Shown: piece after piece, positions 23,610 through 37,370 of the stretch
Layout: every line of letters begins with the position of its first letter
Numbering within the stretch: the first letter of the stretch is position 1
Assembly: GCA_004794785.1 (NCBI GenBank)
Contig: SJOL01001578.1
Coordinates: 275,920 to 339,919 of the forward strand
From: Opisthorchis felineus
Lineage: Eukaryota > Platyhelminthes > Trematoda > Opisthorchiida > Opisthorchiidae
Reading direction: 5' to 3'
DNA length: 64,000 nt
Position numbers and translations under genes: made by a program
Notes under the pieces: generated by a model
The model's database searches: none
What the model saw: the letters and a program-made list of their open reading frames with translations, nothing else
What the model was told of the DNA's origin: nothing

Positions 23610-26600
23610 CCTCTGCTTCCAGAGTGGTGACAAGTTAGTCCCAGATAATGGCAGGAATTGTTCTGTCTTTGGTGTGCATTGATCGTATGATCAGTTTGGT
23701 GAACTGGGTGGACTGAAACAAGCCATTCCACGTTTCGTGTAACTAGCGGTCATCTAACTGGTAGGCTGGGATGTGCACCGATAAAAGCAGAGTAATGGTG
23801 TTCATAATGGTGTCCTAATAAATCTTCAGATATAAATTGAATGGCCTTAGCTTGAGGACTATCACCTACCAGCTGACTCAGCTTAATATTTTCCACCACT
23901 TTGATTCCAAGACAGCTATTCTCAACCCCGTGGGAACACACGTGTTGGGCCTGAACATCTAAATTTGTAGTTTAAGCTTGGAAGAAAATAACACCTCTGG
24001 TGTTCAGCAGCACTATATGCATGTAAGCGGATAGAACATTTCTCCAGGCACACTTTTATGGACGTTTATTTGAGAATTACAGTGTCAGAGTTGTTTTAGA
24101 CCAAATAAATTGCGCATTGCGTTAGTAATCCTACTTGAAGATAATGACAATGTACGTGCAAAAGTAAACTGAACACAAATATGTTTCAGCAAGTGTACAT
24201 GGAGGACAATCAAAATTGAAATAATAATGCATCTTGAATTAGCGTTTGCTCAGCAATGATCTACTGAATGCAAGAATTTATGTAGATAATACTGGTGGTC
24301 CCGCTAAGGGTGTTCTACATCTTGGGGCATTAAACTTCACAATGCAATATCCTACCCGATCGTTTCACCTTATTTTTATTTACAAATCAATGCATGTGTC
24401 CTACCAGAAAATACCCCTCCGCCTCAAGCAAATCACTTGAAGTATTCCACGGGAAAAATCTTATTAGGGAATTCCGCCTGCACAGCATATTTTGAACTCT
24501 CATTGAGAACTGTCTGCAATCAACATCACTTGTCATATTGAACAAGTTTCCCAATAACCTTTTTTTCCAGGAAAGTCTAGCTGCGCTCCCAGGTGGAACA
24601 CTACGCCTAACGAATAGATGGTCGCTGAATGACCGATGGAAGTACCTCCTGTTAACTCTACATATGTCACGGTTTAAGTTTATGGGTATTCGACTATGTT
24701 GATGGCATATGTATTTATGCGCAAATATTGTCAGTGCGCTCGTTTGAGCAGTGGCAGTTTAGTGTTCACTAAATACCATTTTCTATTACTTCCTAACAAC
24801 AAAACTCATGGAGACTGTCATCGAACGAGAAATGGATAATCTTATGAAATGTGAATTGCTGCTAATACATAAATGCAAGGTTATCTCAAATTCTTCAAGT
24901 CGAATTCTGTCGCCTAAAATATACTCAATGTCCCGCAATCCTGACATGAGTGTTGTAATTTGTACTTGAGGGGCATACTGCAACGTACTTCGGCCACTCA
25001 TCGGCGGATTCTTGGCAGGCGAAAGTTTTACCAAGTGCATTAATGCGGACATCAATCTTGTAACATAGCATAGACAAATTTGGTGCAAACTTTCGACACG
25101 CACTTTCATCTGGTAGTAAAAAACAACTGGACCAATGGATACCATATTCAGTTCATTTCGACCGTGATATCCTCAAGACTGTTGCACTCTCCGATTTTGA
25201 GTTATCTGAAATGGCTTAACTCATCGCTTTGCTAAACCTTCTCCATGAGTTTTTTTAAAGTATTGCATTTAAACATCATACCGTAAAAATGAGCTAACTG
25301 ACTTTTCGCACATTCCACAAAGAGGGCTTCATTCTCTGTTACTCGTCTGCGGTCCCTAAATGTCACATTATTATGTATGGTCAATTGATTGATTCAGTCA
25401 AACTGTTTGTCACGGAAAATTAGACCTGAGTAGGTTTTATCCGATCTAGTTTTTTATTGGCTTGCTTGTAGTGTATTGTGACTGACATATTCACCGTTAC
25501 GTACATTTGGGACGCCCATGGGATAATTCGAGAACTTTCTAAGATGTTCGCCAAATTGTCTGGTAACCTGGAAAGCCTGCTAAATATAACATGTAGTGAA
25601 GAACTAACCAACAAATACTTAAAGCACTAGTTAGACTTGAAGAACTAAGAAGTCCAAAACAAACAAAACAATATTAGAATAATCACTAATAATGCCTTAG
25701 AAGCGTCGAAACGTACACTCTACTCCGGGCCAGATTCCTACATCTACGGGACTTTTCAATGACTCAACCTGGTGTTCACAAGTGCTTTCACTTTAAGAGT
25801 GAGAGTTCTTAAAGTAAAACTATGACCAATTTGATGTTCTCATACCTAATATATTCGAAACAACAACTCTGTAAAACAGCTAGCCTCGAAATTGGTAAAA
25901 TTGGACAAAGAGTTTCAATAGAGAACGGTAATGCTGTACCAGTCGTTATGGTGGAAAACGTAAATCCTTTTTGCTGCACCAGAACAAAGAAACGACTTTT
26001 ATTATATTCGTATGAAAACCCATTTGGACATTCTTCGACGAAAACTGATTACACTGAACAAAAAGATCACCCGTGTGCAACAGTTTGGCTTATGTTTTTC
26101 AACTAAAATGGAGTTTCTATTCCAAAACATCCAAGTTGGTGTTTTCCAGTACTTCGAAAAAGTTGTTTTGGGTTGCATTTTGATAGAGGAGAGGGTATTC
26201 GTCCAAGCCTTAGGTGCAAAGATCGATTCCAAAGAGTTGAGTTTCTGATTTGATGGTCATCCGTTTGCAATAATCCAGGGGATTTTGATGGCTGGTCACT
26301 GTAAGGTGGTTGACAGGAATCCGGAGTTTACGATTTGGAAGGTTTGGGTGCGAAGTTTTGGTGGGTAGCAAGTCATTACCAGAAGAAACGAGGAAAGCAA
26401 AAAATAAATATTGTACAATTCTAGAAGACAAGTATTTTGTTCGCTGACCACCGACAGCCGTAACTCGTTTCAGTTAACTGAGACGTGTGAATGGTTCATC
26501 TTGATGAAAGACCATACTCAAAAGTTTACTGAAAAGTTTTGAAAGCCCTATACCGGCCTCATTAAATAGGCACAGTTCCCGAACTTCCATAAGCATTGTA

Positions 26601-29600
26601 TGCTATTCAAATACCAAACTGTACACAACCAACAATCACCTGAAAATGACCTTGCTATCAAGGGCAAGCTTAAGTAAATCTCTTCTATTTATGATTTCCA
26701 TTAACTAAGTGTGCTTCGGTAATCCCGCTTCGTGTTTCAGTTGACGCCAGATTTGAGCTAGTGGGATAGAGTTTCTTGGTATAACTCACCAATTGCAATG
26801 ATTCTTCTCAGTCCCAACGCAGGTCACAAATGAACATATTTTCTCAATATGGATACTTTGTTTATTTGGACAGCATGCATAATTGAGAAAACTATTTGTG
26901 ACCTTTGACTGCAAGTGACTCAATCCGTGAGCACCAAGCCAGCTCAGTGTCTCCCAGCAATCTAAACCATTCGGATCAGTGAGATTTTCTGTTCAAAATT
27001 CTGAGCCACTATCAAAACTGCTCCAAAGATGCTGTGCATCTCCGGTCAAAACTAATCGCACAATAAGTCAAAGTCACCTACGCGATAATTATTGGATTTT
27101 TGAATGCTCGGTGATAAACGCAAACCAGAAAAGCATGACCAGCCGTATGACATTAGTAATGTTTCGCGAACCATACAAAGTCCATATTAGTTATTCGGTA
27201 ATGTCCCCGTTAGTTTATTGAATAAGAATTATTCTTCTACGTGTGGAAAAATTCACAATGATTATTGAGCATTACCCTACAGTTAGTATTTTCAACTATA
27301 AACGGACAACTATAAAGAATTCCTTTGCGCTGTTTGATATAAACGTATTGAAGCATGGGTTTGGAGCCTAATATGGGACATTGCATAGCTTGAATATATA
27401 AGCTGTCTAACGGATGCTTTAATAAGCTTACTTTTGCTCAGCAATCAGAGTGGCTTTAGTAGACGGTGTTTCAAATTTGTGGATTTTACAAAACACTGCC
27501 CGTTGTGTTTTACCGTGGGTTTCTAAAAATGCGGTTCAGTAAGAAATTCCATCCAGTGTATGTAATATCAAATAAGTCTATGAGTACGGCAAATTTTTGA
27601 AAAAGTTATACATGTGAAGTAGAAATTATTTGGAAGGTAAAAACAGAGTTTCACTCGTAACTTAGAAAATCTAGATTTAGGAGGTATTATGGTGAAATAA
27701 TCCAGTCAGGAATTCCTTATTGGCATATCATTTTTGCCTTGTCTCAAATTTTAAATTAAAAATGCATAAAGTGAAGTCTATTTGGTGAATTGGGAAAGTT
27801 AATATGCACTAACCTAGCTCGAATAAACTACACATTAGGCTGAGGAGAGGCTAACAGGAAATTAATATTTTTTATCCTTTCCGCCATAAAAAATCTTGAT
27901 CCATAACTGTTCATGTTAAGGAACGACATCAGCAAAATTAAGACAAAATAGGTGAATAGCATAAATAAGCCGGGATTGGTGATTGTCGGGACTCTTTTTA
28001 ACTACAGATACCGTAAAGCGGAGTCCATGTCCGGTTTAAAGACAAAGCTCTACAGGTTCACTAAAATCCCTCACGGATGAATTCGGTAAAAGCGACAAAA
28101 TAGAGTACTCTACTCTGATACTTCGCAGGGTTTGTGAACGGTGTAGACTAGCACGAACAGGACAGCTGATAAACGTAGCTAGTATATTTTAGACAATTGA
28201 GGTCTTGTTTTCAGCACTTTCTTATAAGACACAAACTATTTCAGGGAGCATTTCATCAGTGTGTAGCTCATACAGCTTGCTTACTAACAACTGTCATGGT
28301 CAGTTAATAGATCTACCAATTAACAGTATGGCCAAATTTGAGTGGAAGTCAGTGGAATTGATGACAACTGATTGAAACGTTCTGGATTAATTGTAACACT
28401 GAATAGACGTATGCTTCGGTACATCTTGCAGCCTGATGCGTAAGTAGGCAGGTGATAACAAAATGTTTGTACACATCAAAGCGGTTTACTGCATCATTTT
28501 CTACACACTTTGTGTAAATTCGCTGTTCCCGAAATCCATTAAAATTCAACTAGCTGATGCTAGACCCGCCCCTGTATGAAGCATTTGTGCGTTAATCCTC
28601 TGTACTGAATATTGTCTAATGCATGGTAGGCTCTCACTGAAACAAAGCGGAGACGATCTATTATGGCTATCTGTTAAGTGACCATGAATAAGGGTTTGAC
28701 GAGATTTTTACAGCTAAATCATATTTTTACGAAACACTAAATATACGCCAATCTAAGTAAGAATAACACTGAAAGCACCCGAAATGTTTTGGTTTAAAAA
28801 ATATACGGTTATAAATGTCATACTGAAAGTAAACTGCTTTCCTCTTTGTTATGTACCACACGGAAGATTTAAGCATGTTTAGCAAACATGTGTAAAGACC
28901 ACTGATTCTAAAAATGGCCATCGAAATGACCGTTTTCAATATGTTCTTCACATCACTTATCATCCAACAGGCTTTGTGGCTAATATCACCCACTGCTGAT
29001 TGACATATTTGCCTCTCCTCAGCCAGTCAACCCATGTGAGGCGGACTGCAAATAAGCAGCTTTGGGAATCAATAAAAAGCCAATATCGAAACCTGATAAA
29101 TGCAAACATTTTGTGTTTTTCGAGAATTGTCTTTCCCCAGATATCAAAATGATCTGAAGCCCGTAGGCCAGCATTCAGTAATCTCTCAGCTAAAGCCAGA
29201 CAATCAAATCAATTTCGGTCCACATCTCTCAAAACGATAAACGTTTTGTGATCCAAACGTCAGCGGCATGAGTTTGATGTACATCCAGTTTGAAGCCATG
29301 ATCTTGCTATTAAGCTGTACAAATAAGCTACAGATACACCTAACCTTGAAGCTGCTCTTAAATTTTGTTATGTTTCAATGACAGTGCTTCCCTAATAATT
29401 CCAAACAGGACAAAATTGGTAGCGGCATTTCGGTGGGTTACTAAAATCCTCAGTACACTACTTATAGGGATTAAAACTGTTTGCCCTTTTAGTACAATCT
29501 CAATAGCTTGCACGCTAGGCTTTCGCACAAACTTCAGACCCCAAATTTTGCAATCAAAAATACGTTAAAATACTCAATGGTCTCCGTGATTTATTTATGT

Positions 29601-30059
29601 ACCTCCATAAACCTTTTCCTAACAGTTCTTAGGAGAATTTCCGCAGCATAAATTTACGAAACGTTTTAAGTTTTGATCCGCTTATGTTTTCCAATTGCAG
29701 CTTTCAATTATACTTTTTCAAGAAGGTAATTTTGCCCTCGGTATGATGTTATCTAGTGCAACAGCCCATTGTTAGATTACAACAAGACAACCAGAGAGCG
29801 TGTCTCTATTTCTCGGTAATCTTTAACTATCAGTCCCGCAAAAAGACCGTCTCATGTTTTAGACGGTATGATATCCTAGGTATTGCGCTACGTAATCCTT
29901 GTGAAGGATTGTCCAAAATATTGATGGAAGCTGTTTGTAAGCCCGCCATCGGTTCAGCCGCCAATGGGTCTCAATAAGTAGACCAAGACCTCAAAGCTTT
30001 GGTCCTTAGAAATCCCAAGGCATGTGTAGTTTATAAAACTTTAACAGTACTGTTTAAAG

Positions 30060-30240
30060 CCTGAATATCAAACCGAAGGCATGTGTAGCTGACTGTAGAA
30101 GATGCCTGTTTTCCTGAAGACCAAAACAAGAAGCACCAGAATATCTGTTAACACCAATTCGGCGGGCGAAATAACTTTTGAACAGGTGGACATAGCTGGC
30201 TGCTGAAGGGCTGACGTACCCTCCCTTTACGATTCGTAGT
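30060..30240 (-). mobile_element. possible LINE RT fragment
   Basis: One minus-strand frame reads ISPAELVLTDILVLLVLVF and then RKTGIFYSQLHMPSV. This resembles the GIPAEIYKxGGxxL, LxxLFxxIW and VPxxWKxAxIV succession in LINE reverse transcriptases. The stretch is GC-richer than its surroundings. No neighbouring RT block could be recognised on either side. Confidence 0.25.
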
Positions 30241-31328
30241 ATTGTATGACTCAATGAAGAGTTACTCTGAGCTCAGCTCAAACGAGTATGGCAGTGCACC
30301 CGATTGTTAAATGAATTTCACAAAGCAGCACCGTACAGTAGTAGACTAGTAGACTTTCACAGTTCATTTCATCCCTGCCTAACAGTTGGCAAAACTGATT
30401 TTTACTTCAAAAACTATTTTCAGGACCTCCTCGTGGTTTTTGGAACTCGGATCCTGAGAGAATTCGCTGTTGCGATATACAAGTTAAAACTGTAAGTTTT
30501 TCAATGTCACACTCTCTTTTGCTGTCATTAAAAACCAGTTTAAAGGAATAAGTCAACGTGACAACGTCTAGTTACAAACATAGTTTTGAATTGCTACCTA
30601 GAAAGCTTCTTTGCATGCTGAAATCTCTAGCGATGGAAAAACTTTCCAGACAATATGTGTATAGTTGTTACTTCCTAAAGTCACTTCCGTTCCACTGTAA
30701 TTCACTTGTCCTTATTGGTAATAGGCGTTGATGTTTCATTTTTAAGACAAACGGGACGGGAACAAGCAAATGCGACCAGAGTACGCCAACGATTTTCTGC
30801 TTTTTCGACACAACTCAAAAACTTTGTGAAAGGTGAAAATTTAGTTAAGTTGTTTGAGGTCGTTTCGTTGTCTAATTACTTCTATTATTTAGCTTTCATT
30901 TCCAGCCTTGACCCAGCGTTGAATACCTAATGACAGAGTCAGTGTACTCCCGAATTTCCTGCTTAATGCTACATTATTTTTACCTACCATTCGGCGATCA
31001 TTCATTTCCAGTCAGTCGTGACAGAGCAAGAGAAGGGGCAAGCCAGATCTTTTTGCGACTCAATCAGGTGGTTGTTTTGTATTGCTTCCCGGGTGGCCAC
31101 AATAAACTGATTTAACCCTGTGTCAATGCTGACCGTGAAGAGGACAGTTCTGGACACTGTGTACTTCATGGGCTTAGACAAGTTCAATTTTTTGTAGCAA
31201 GATATAATTACTACAAATTCAAAACGTTACCCACCTTCCGGATCAAACTTCACTCATTCAAAGTAGATGGTCTTCAACCTCATTGCAATTTAGTGCAAAA
31301 TAAAGACAACCTTGCTTTCATTTAGTAA

Positions 31329-31334
31329 TTTATT
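31329..31334 (-). terminator. candidate poly(A) signal of the RGK gene
   Basis: AATAAA on the minus strand, about 360 bases past the TGA of the terminal exon, would give a 3' UTR of ordinary length. The hexamer is common in AT-rich DNA, so the call rests on strand and position only. Confidence 0.35.
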
Positions 31335-31691
31335 TTGTGACAATCAAGGACCCTGTACAAATGTGCTGAAATGCTCACGGGTGGAAAGTGGAATCCGTAA
31401 TTATGCCATCCATAAACCTTAGTTAATTTAGGAAAATTGAGGAAGTACAGAACTAAATGAAAAACAACGAAAACCATCAATTAAAGACTGATCTGGGGAC
31501 AGCCAACAATCACTTGAAGCATAGTTGCTCACAGTCCTTGTCATGAAATTTTCAACAAATACAGAGAAATCATTGAGAAAAATTACTTGTATCACACAAT
31601 TTTAACCAGTGCTTCCAAATCAGTAGTCAGGTTCAGGCCACACTCGTTAAATGTTATTCCGGTAATCGAAAGTATTCAACTTCATTCTTTG

Positions 31692-31990
31692 TCACATTAA
31701 CGTATTGGATCGCTTGTCTTTTTTTCTGAAGTGTTTCTGGAAAAATTTCACAACATTATTAGTCTGCGATTTGATTGCACCGAGAGAACTCCGATGAGCT
31801 GTTGCACCAAGTGAACCATGCTTTGTGTTCATTGCCATTTTCTCCAAACGATCACGTTCTTTGTCAACCTCCCGCCGACGTTCTTGGATGGCTATTACAA
31901 TGCCCACCAGCAGTTCATCCACGCGATGGTTGAGTGATGTAGAAATTTCGTAAAATGGACAATGGTAGACTGTTGCAAGATTTTTGCCCT
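31692..31990 (-). CDS. RGK-family small GTPase, terminal exon (3' coding end)
   Basis: This is the last exon of a Rad/Rem/Gem/Kir (RGK) type Ras-like GTPase. RGK proteins are GTP-binding, membrane-associated regulators best known for inhibiting voltage-gated calcium channels through the CaV-beta subunit. The exon opens after an intron AG (reverse strand ttgacag at 31991-31997) and its first two bases complete the codon split by the upstream exon. It reads EEGKNLATVYHCPFYEISTS. EISTS stands where the family has ETSA (G5), and the opening resembles the SLEEGRHLAGTLSCKHIETSA block of vertebrate Rem2. DELLVGIVIAIQERR follows and matches the final G-domain helix. The remaining roughly 60 residues end in a basic tail (VVKFFQKHFRKKDKRSNTLM, then TGA) with no CAAX box, as in RGK proteins that bind the membrane through basic and aromatic residues. 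The tail lacks the C-terminal SKSCHDLSVL-like sequence of vertebrate members. Family assignment is strong; channel regulation is inferred from the family. Confidence 0.85.
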
Positions 31991-34900
31991 CTGTCAAATT
32001 TGAAGGTTAAGACAAAAAATCAGTAGTGCAACAGATACAAGGAAATAAAATAATGTAACTCCATTTACTCTATCCAAAACTTTTATTTATTACAGATTGG
32101 ATAGTTTTTCACTAAGAAATAAACATATAGATGCAGCCCTCTTAGGAACACAGATCCCGGGCAAACGCCTTAGGTATCATAACTTGTTGCGTCAAGTTTC
32201 TAAAACCTGTAATATTAAAATCGATGTGAAACACCCATGCCTTCAGGTTTATTTTTACTGCACCACAGTAAAATACGTATATCTATTCATGTTTCTCCAT
32301 TTGTAGGTGTAAAACGGAAGACAAATCTGCATTCGCACTAAAAAGAGGGAATGGTTACCCAAAACGGCGTCCTCTTATGGCAATCAGAGTCTGTTAAGCT
32401 TTGTTTTTCATAATTTAAACAATGATCTCCTGTTATAGTAGATAAACATAATGGTGTTATTTACATGTATTTTCTTATTTCACCGCTCTGTCACATTATT
32501 GACGGGCCAAAGCTGTAGGGGTCCTAATACTTTTCATCAAATTTACAAGCATTCCAAGCAGCCTTCATTTACTCCGTTATGTATCATTCCAACTATTTGA
32601 TTACCTTCTAAATGTTGTCGTTTTATGACCACCGCTAAGACATCTGTCTACTAAATTTGTGTGTGTTAGTTACCACTGCTCCAAACAGACTGATTCAAAC
32701 TCTACAAATCAGACAGTTAAGGTTTTATTCCATCTTCTCTGGTTTGCTTTCCAGTTGACATAACAAATTTTGTCTCCACGAGTCGTTATTCCTCCTCAAT
32801 GGCTATAGGTCTGCACCACATATGAGTTTTAAGGCGACAGAAGCTTGATTTTCAATGCGCATGCGTCCGACAAAAACAGAAGGCAAGAAACTAATAAAAT
32901 TATGGTCTGTTGCCGTAAGTGAAATGATAAACCCGGGTTCGTCGTAAATGTGGAGAGGTTTAGACATATCTTCTGTGCAACTGTTGGTGTAGTCAGTCAG
33001 TATCCGATGTTCACACACATCTAGGACTTGTCAGCCCCGTACTTTGTTCACGCATCATTGAGATGTTTATATTGTGCTAACCAGCTACTTCCACAGCACA
33101 CCAGCCCTTTTATCAAAATCCTGTGAAGAAAAAAGGTTTCAGTTAAAGGTATTTTAATAGGAATAATATTTTAGTACCCCATAAGACAGTATTTCTCTCC
33201 TTCAGTCCACTCCAAAAGCAGAAGAAAACTACCGCTTCGTCGAGTTCTATCTAGCCCTCTTCAAAGTCATGTTGGACACACTTTTACAGAATAGCATTCA
33301 CCTAATCCATTGACTCTGCCTCTTTCAAGTTTTCCCGTGACACAAGCCCGTACAGTAAACGTTGTTGCGCCCACCGTACAATAAAGCTGATCCCATGACC
33401 AAAACAGTTGTATTTGGCTTTTCTTTAGTGCCAGTGGTGTTCACGTGACCTTTCTTGTACGAGACTGGAGACGAAACGATGTGACGACTAACCGATGTCA
33501 GTGGCGTTCATGTTGTCAATTTCTATTCAGTTTGTCTGACGATGTTGGAGATGCGGGCACCTTGATTGTTTGTTATAGGCTAGCCCCAGATAATTTCCCT
33601 CCCTAATTTTTTTCTCTTTTTCAATTATAAGGCTTAATTGAAATAAATTGGCATGGTTGTACGCCAGTGTAGCACTAGTGTTTTCATTGGTGTTTCTGAC
33701 GTTGATGATGAGGATGATGATAAGTCAAATGACAAAGGCCCCGATATTTCCACGGAACGGTAATTTTTGAATTCTTTCCGATTATGAACCATTTCCATGA
33801 GTATAAATATGCTCAAACAGCTAGGACCGTTTCCAGTAATTTCCCCATAATGTGTGTGAGTGGACTGAGGCAAACGGGGGGTACAAATCGTTAAAAGGTC
33901 AAGATTATAAAAAACAAGGTTGGTACTGGGGGGACCAAATATCACTACACATTTTGATGAACAAGCTTATCTTTATACCGTCAGTCATCCCAGCAGACCA
34001 CTTGAATTTTCACCATTCTCTCTAGCATTCGTTTTGCTTTTATCCATCATTGGTCACTTAGACTACATCAGCTCTTCTTAGAAGTCCCATGCTAGGAACA
34101 GAAAATCATGAAAAATTGTCCAGATTTATAAAGGGCGAACGAATCTCTTAGACGAGTGTCATATATTTGAACAGGTAATTCAGCCTCAGTGTTGTGAATC
34201 AGCATGTGGCCTCATGAAAACACCGTACGGAAGCCAAATTGCCCACGAAGTCTTTCAAAGAAAAATGGCATTTTAACCCATAGTCACAGTTAGGAGTTGG
34301 ATTGAAAATTTCGTGAAACACTGAACTGCATGGAGAGATGCACTTCCTCATCATGGCGAGTGCATCATTGCGAAGATATCGGCATTACTGTAATCCAACA
34401 ACGATAATATGTCCATTCACCTATATATACCGGATGGCGCACACCGTTTGCGAAGAATATTCGAGTACAGGGGTGCATACCGGAAATGCATTGTCGTACT
34501 TTACTAGCTTCGTCACATTAGTGCATAGAACACTATAAACTCAATCGTTTTTCTTGATTTTTCCTGCTGCCACTGTACATGAAAAAGCAAAATTTTTAAC
34601 ATATCCTCAAGGGAAGGTACTCAATAAATCTGCGTTTTTTATGTCTAGTTCTCACAGCAGTACCTTATCGTCACTTTACGCACAAAAACGGTTCAGAACG
34701 CCCCCATGTTTCGTTTTAGAAGTGGTTGAATTTTTGTAGAAAGCTGTCTGACAAACAGATATTGTGTGAAACCATTTTGTTCATCGAAGAGCAGGTATCA
34801 CGCCACTGTTCTTCCTCAAAACAAACTGAATATGTTCGATATGCAGCTAGTTCCCCTAATTTCTTGTTTTCGTCTTTTCAGAATAAGCAACTTTGAAAAA

Positions 34901-36269
34901 ATACCTTAATCGTGTCTTCTGCTGCCATGAACTCCCATACTGTTTTAGTGCCTGATCATATCATCTGGATGTCTATTATTAACGTTTTATCACTGAACAT
35001 CTTATCCTTTCGCTAAGATTTCATACCGGTTGACCTACGGCTAACTTGACGCTGTGTATCATGTGCATTCTAGTCAGAGAAACAGCTTTTCTTTCAAACG
35101 CACAGAAACTTGCAGGAACTTCTGGAAACGCTTGATGTCCAGGTGCCTATTGGTGAACCTGTTTCGTGTGTGCCATTCTCGTTATTGCGTAATCTATGCG
35201 AATCAGCAACCTCCAGTTTGCAGTCGCAAAAAGATCTCAGTCAACCTCCACTTTCTATTAACCCACCCTGAAGATTGTTCCAAGGAATGTTCGGTTAATT
35301 GATATTGAATCAAATTTTGCTGCATTGCATCTGATGCTTCTTCCTTGTAGGCCCATAAGGCCTCCGTACCCGCCAGTATGAGAATTAGTACACTATTCCC
35401 CATAGGATTACAATGAACTGATAAGCTCCTCATTTCATTGTTATAGCTTATCAGCACATCCCAGCCACACTTCGTAATATCTTCTAATCCTAGGATATCG
35501 CTGTTTGAATCCGTTAGCACCGCACCTGTCAACCTTAGGGAGTAAACTGTTATTGACTGCATCATTTGAGTGATCTTCAACGCCTTACACTCTCCGTCAA
35601 CGCAAAATATGTTTGCACAATAGGTTTTGAGCACGACAAGTCGAAATTAATCCTATATTGGCCGAATAGCTGCAGTCAATGTTCAACATAGAAAACAAAG
35701 ATGTTGACACTGAAACGCAAGCGGAGAATTTGAGAACACCGACGACCCACATAAAGTTTTGGAAAGTGAGTTCAGGGGCTGATGGAGTCTGATGATCTTA
35801 TTTTGACCAAGTGGCTGGTTCACATGCAGTCGTCTGACTACGCCTGTTGGAATACCTAACGTTACCCGAAGCAATTTAATGATACAGGTTGTCGTTTTAG
35901 ACGCTCAAGAGAACACAGCGAAAACATGATCGTTCGGCAGTATTAATAATTCGTTCTGGTACTTTGTCGGTAAACATGGCAGCCTAACCAATTTACTGCT
36001 TAAGTGAAGCCACTCAAACCTGATAATTACATAAGACAATGGGAATCTAAATTCAATTGTTAAACTTTGGTCTTGCACACTCCCAGGCTGACAAGGAAGC
36101 TAGGAGCGCATAACGGATGTTGGAAATCGACCTCAGGTAGATAAACTTACAGATATTGGTTGCTTCAACAAAGGCTTACTTCAGACAAATAAATGGATGA
36201 ATTAGTGCAAATTCACTCCATTTCGCTAGCTCCCTAAATGCACCCATTACTGATCACAAACAAGTCGGT

Positions 36270-36390
36270 GGCGCTGAATCACCTCCGCGCGGTGTCGACT
36301 CGATAGCTGACACGTCACCCTGAGCAAGCTAAGAGTTCAGAACCTCCAAACGCGGCGAACCGCCTTCCTCTCCTTTACACTACTGGGTAA
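36270..36390 (+). repeat. possible tRNA-derived SINE-like repeat
   Basis: GACTCGATAGCTGACACG followed by GAGTTCAGAACC parallels the box A and box B region of the repeat at 8300-8545 (GACTCAGTGGTTGAGGCG and GTTTCGAATCC). The resemblance is partial, and the patch lies just past the LINE relic at 36450-37370, of which it could instead be a part. Confidence 0.28.
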
Positions 36391-36449
36391 TTTTGGCAGT
36401 AAACAACACGACTGAGCTAGCGCAGTTAGAAATATTACACAGGGGAACC

Positions 36450-37370
36450 TCTTGAGCCTCAGGTGTAGAGATAGTAAAAAATGCTGCAAATTGTGCTGAC
36501 TTGGTATTCTGCCCTCAGATTCACATCTATGGTAGCTTTGGAGCGAAACTTATTTCCCGGATGGTAAGTGCTGAACTTCCCCACCGGTTTCCGGCGAAGA
36601 CTGGCGCCAATCAATATCATCGTCAAGCCCGAACCACTCAGCATAATGCAGGTAAGTTTGACCGAGTGGAAGCTTTTTGTGCCCGCTGGTCCTAATAGAA
36701 GTCAAGGTAGCTTTGTGCCTCAGTGATGAAGCATGTACGTCTTGTGATACGCAGACCACTGTTAGAGAGGCTGCAGCAATATTATCCCGGTCGACTGGGT
36801 ATCACTGCCAAAGCCAGTTTACATGTGCGTAACTAGCGAGCAAACAAAGACAGTGTTAACCAGTGACCTCGACATAACCGTCGGCCAAATGGTTCCACAT
36901 TTGTCCGACTCTGCAGCTTGTACGGCTTGGTTCAGACAAACTGTGGATTGCAACTCTTAGAATACTACCCTGTCAATTTACAGGCTTGTTTTGACCTTTC
37001 AACATTACCCGGAGGTTGTAAAACTGCATCCTTACGGTGGAGCAAGTATTATCACCTCATCTGTTGTCCTTGATTGGTCCAGGAAGGAAGTACGCGGAGG
37101 TAAAAGCAGCCTATCTTTAGGGGTCGAACAGTACTGATCAAACATGCTCCCTGATCCAGAGAGCTAGATAGACAGCCAAGTAACGCAGTACTGTCACAGA
37201 ACTGGAGAACTACAAAATGTGGTTTGCATTTGGAAAGTTGTTCAAGATTTTTGCTGTTCTGATGTGTTTTAAGTGTGTGAACACCAGGGAAAAAATCTGA
37301 CCCTTCGGTGCGATTGTTTACACAAGACCACTGGGCGTCGTAACTTACGACAGATGATTGCCTCAACCCT
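36450..37370 (-). mobile_element. decayed LINE, reverse transcriptase palm to C-terminus, inside the RGK intron
   Basis: On the minus strand, SKCKPHFVVLQF (37199-37234) fits SKFGCPPKFVxMVRQF. VRPLKIGC (37106-37129) fits the NGVKQGC palm motif. An LFAR block, a stop and LRT fit LFADDCAL (about 36840-36880). GLRITRRT (36734-36757) fits FGLxIxxxKT. SGHKKLPLGQTYL leads into GLDDDIDWR (36604-36630), matching NGxxLKxVDxFxYL and xIDDEIxxR. IGASLRRKPVGKF near 36580 then fits IxKASxAFGRL. Six colinear blocks over 900 bases make this the clearest relic in the RGK intron. The catalytic Asp pair is lost and several frames are broken. It lies in the same orientation as the host gene. Confidence 0.6.

Larger units (their letters stand above)
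18991..30059. other. no gene recognised
   Basis: This interval holds two AT tracts (20788 and 23592) and the tentative LINE fragment at 23063. A GC-richer 148-codon plus-strand frame at 20997-21443 has no recognisable domain. A 119-codon minus frame at 24786-25145 is also unassigned. The interval lies downstream of the RGK gene's 3' end, and no second gene could be supported. Confidence 0.5.

Noticed and set aside
36459..36644. Minus-strand reading LTMILIGASLRRKP with NKFRSKATIDVNL resembles a Rab GTPase beginning
   Set aside because: The P-loop lacks GVGK, and the same bases fit the LINE succession after xIDDEIxxR (IxKASxAFGRL), colinear with five other RT blocks.
36519..36651. Plus-strand exon with strong acceptor (ttctgccctcag) and donor (gcag then gtaagt)
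   Set aside because: It lies entirely within the minus-strand LINE relic and its translation resembles no family; the splice sites are most likely fortuitous.
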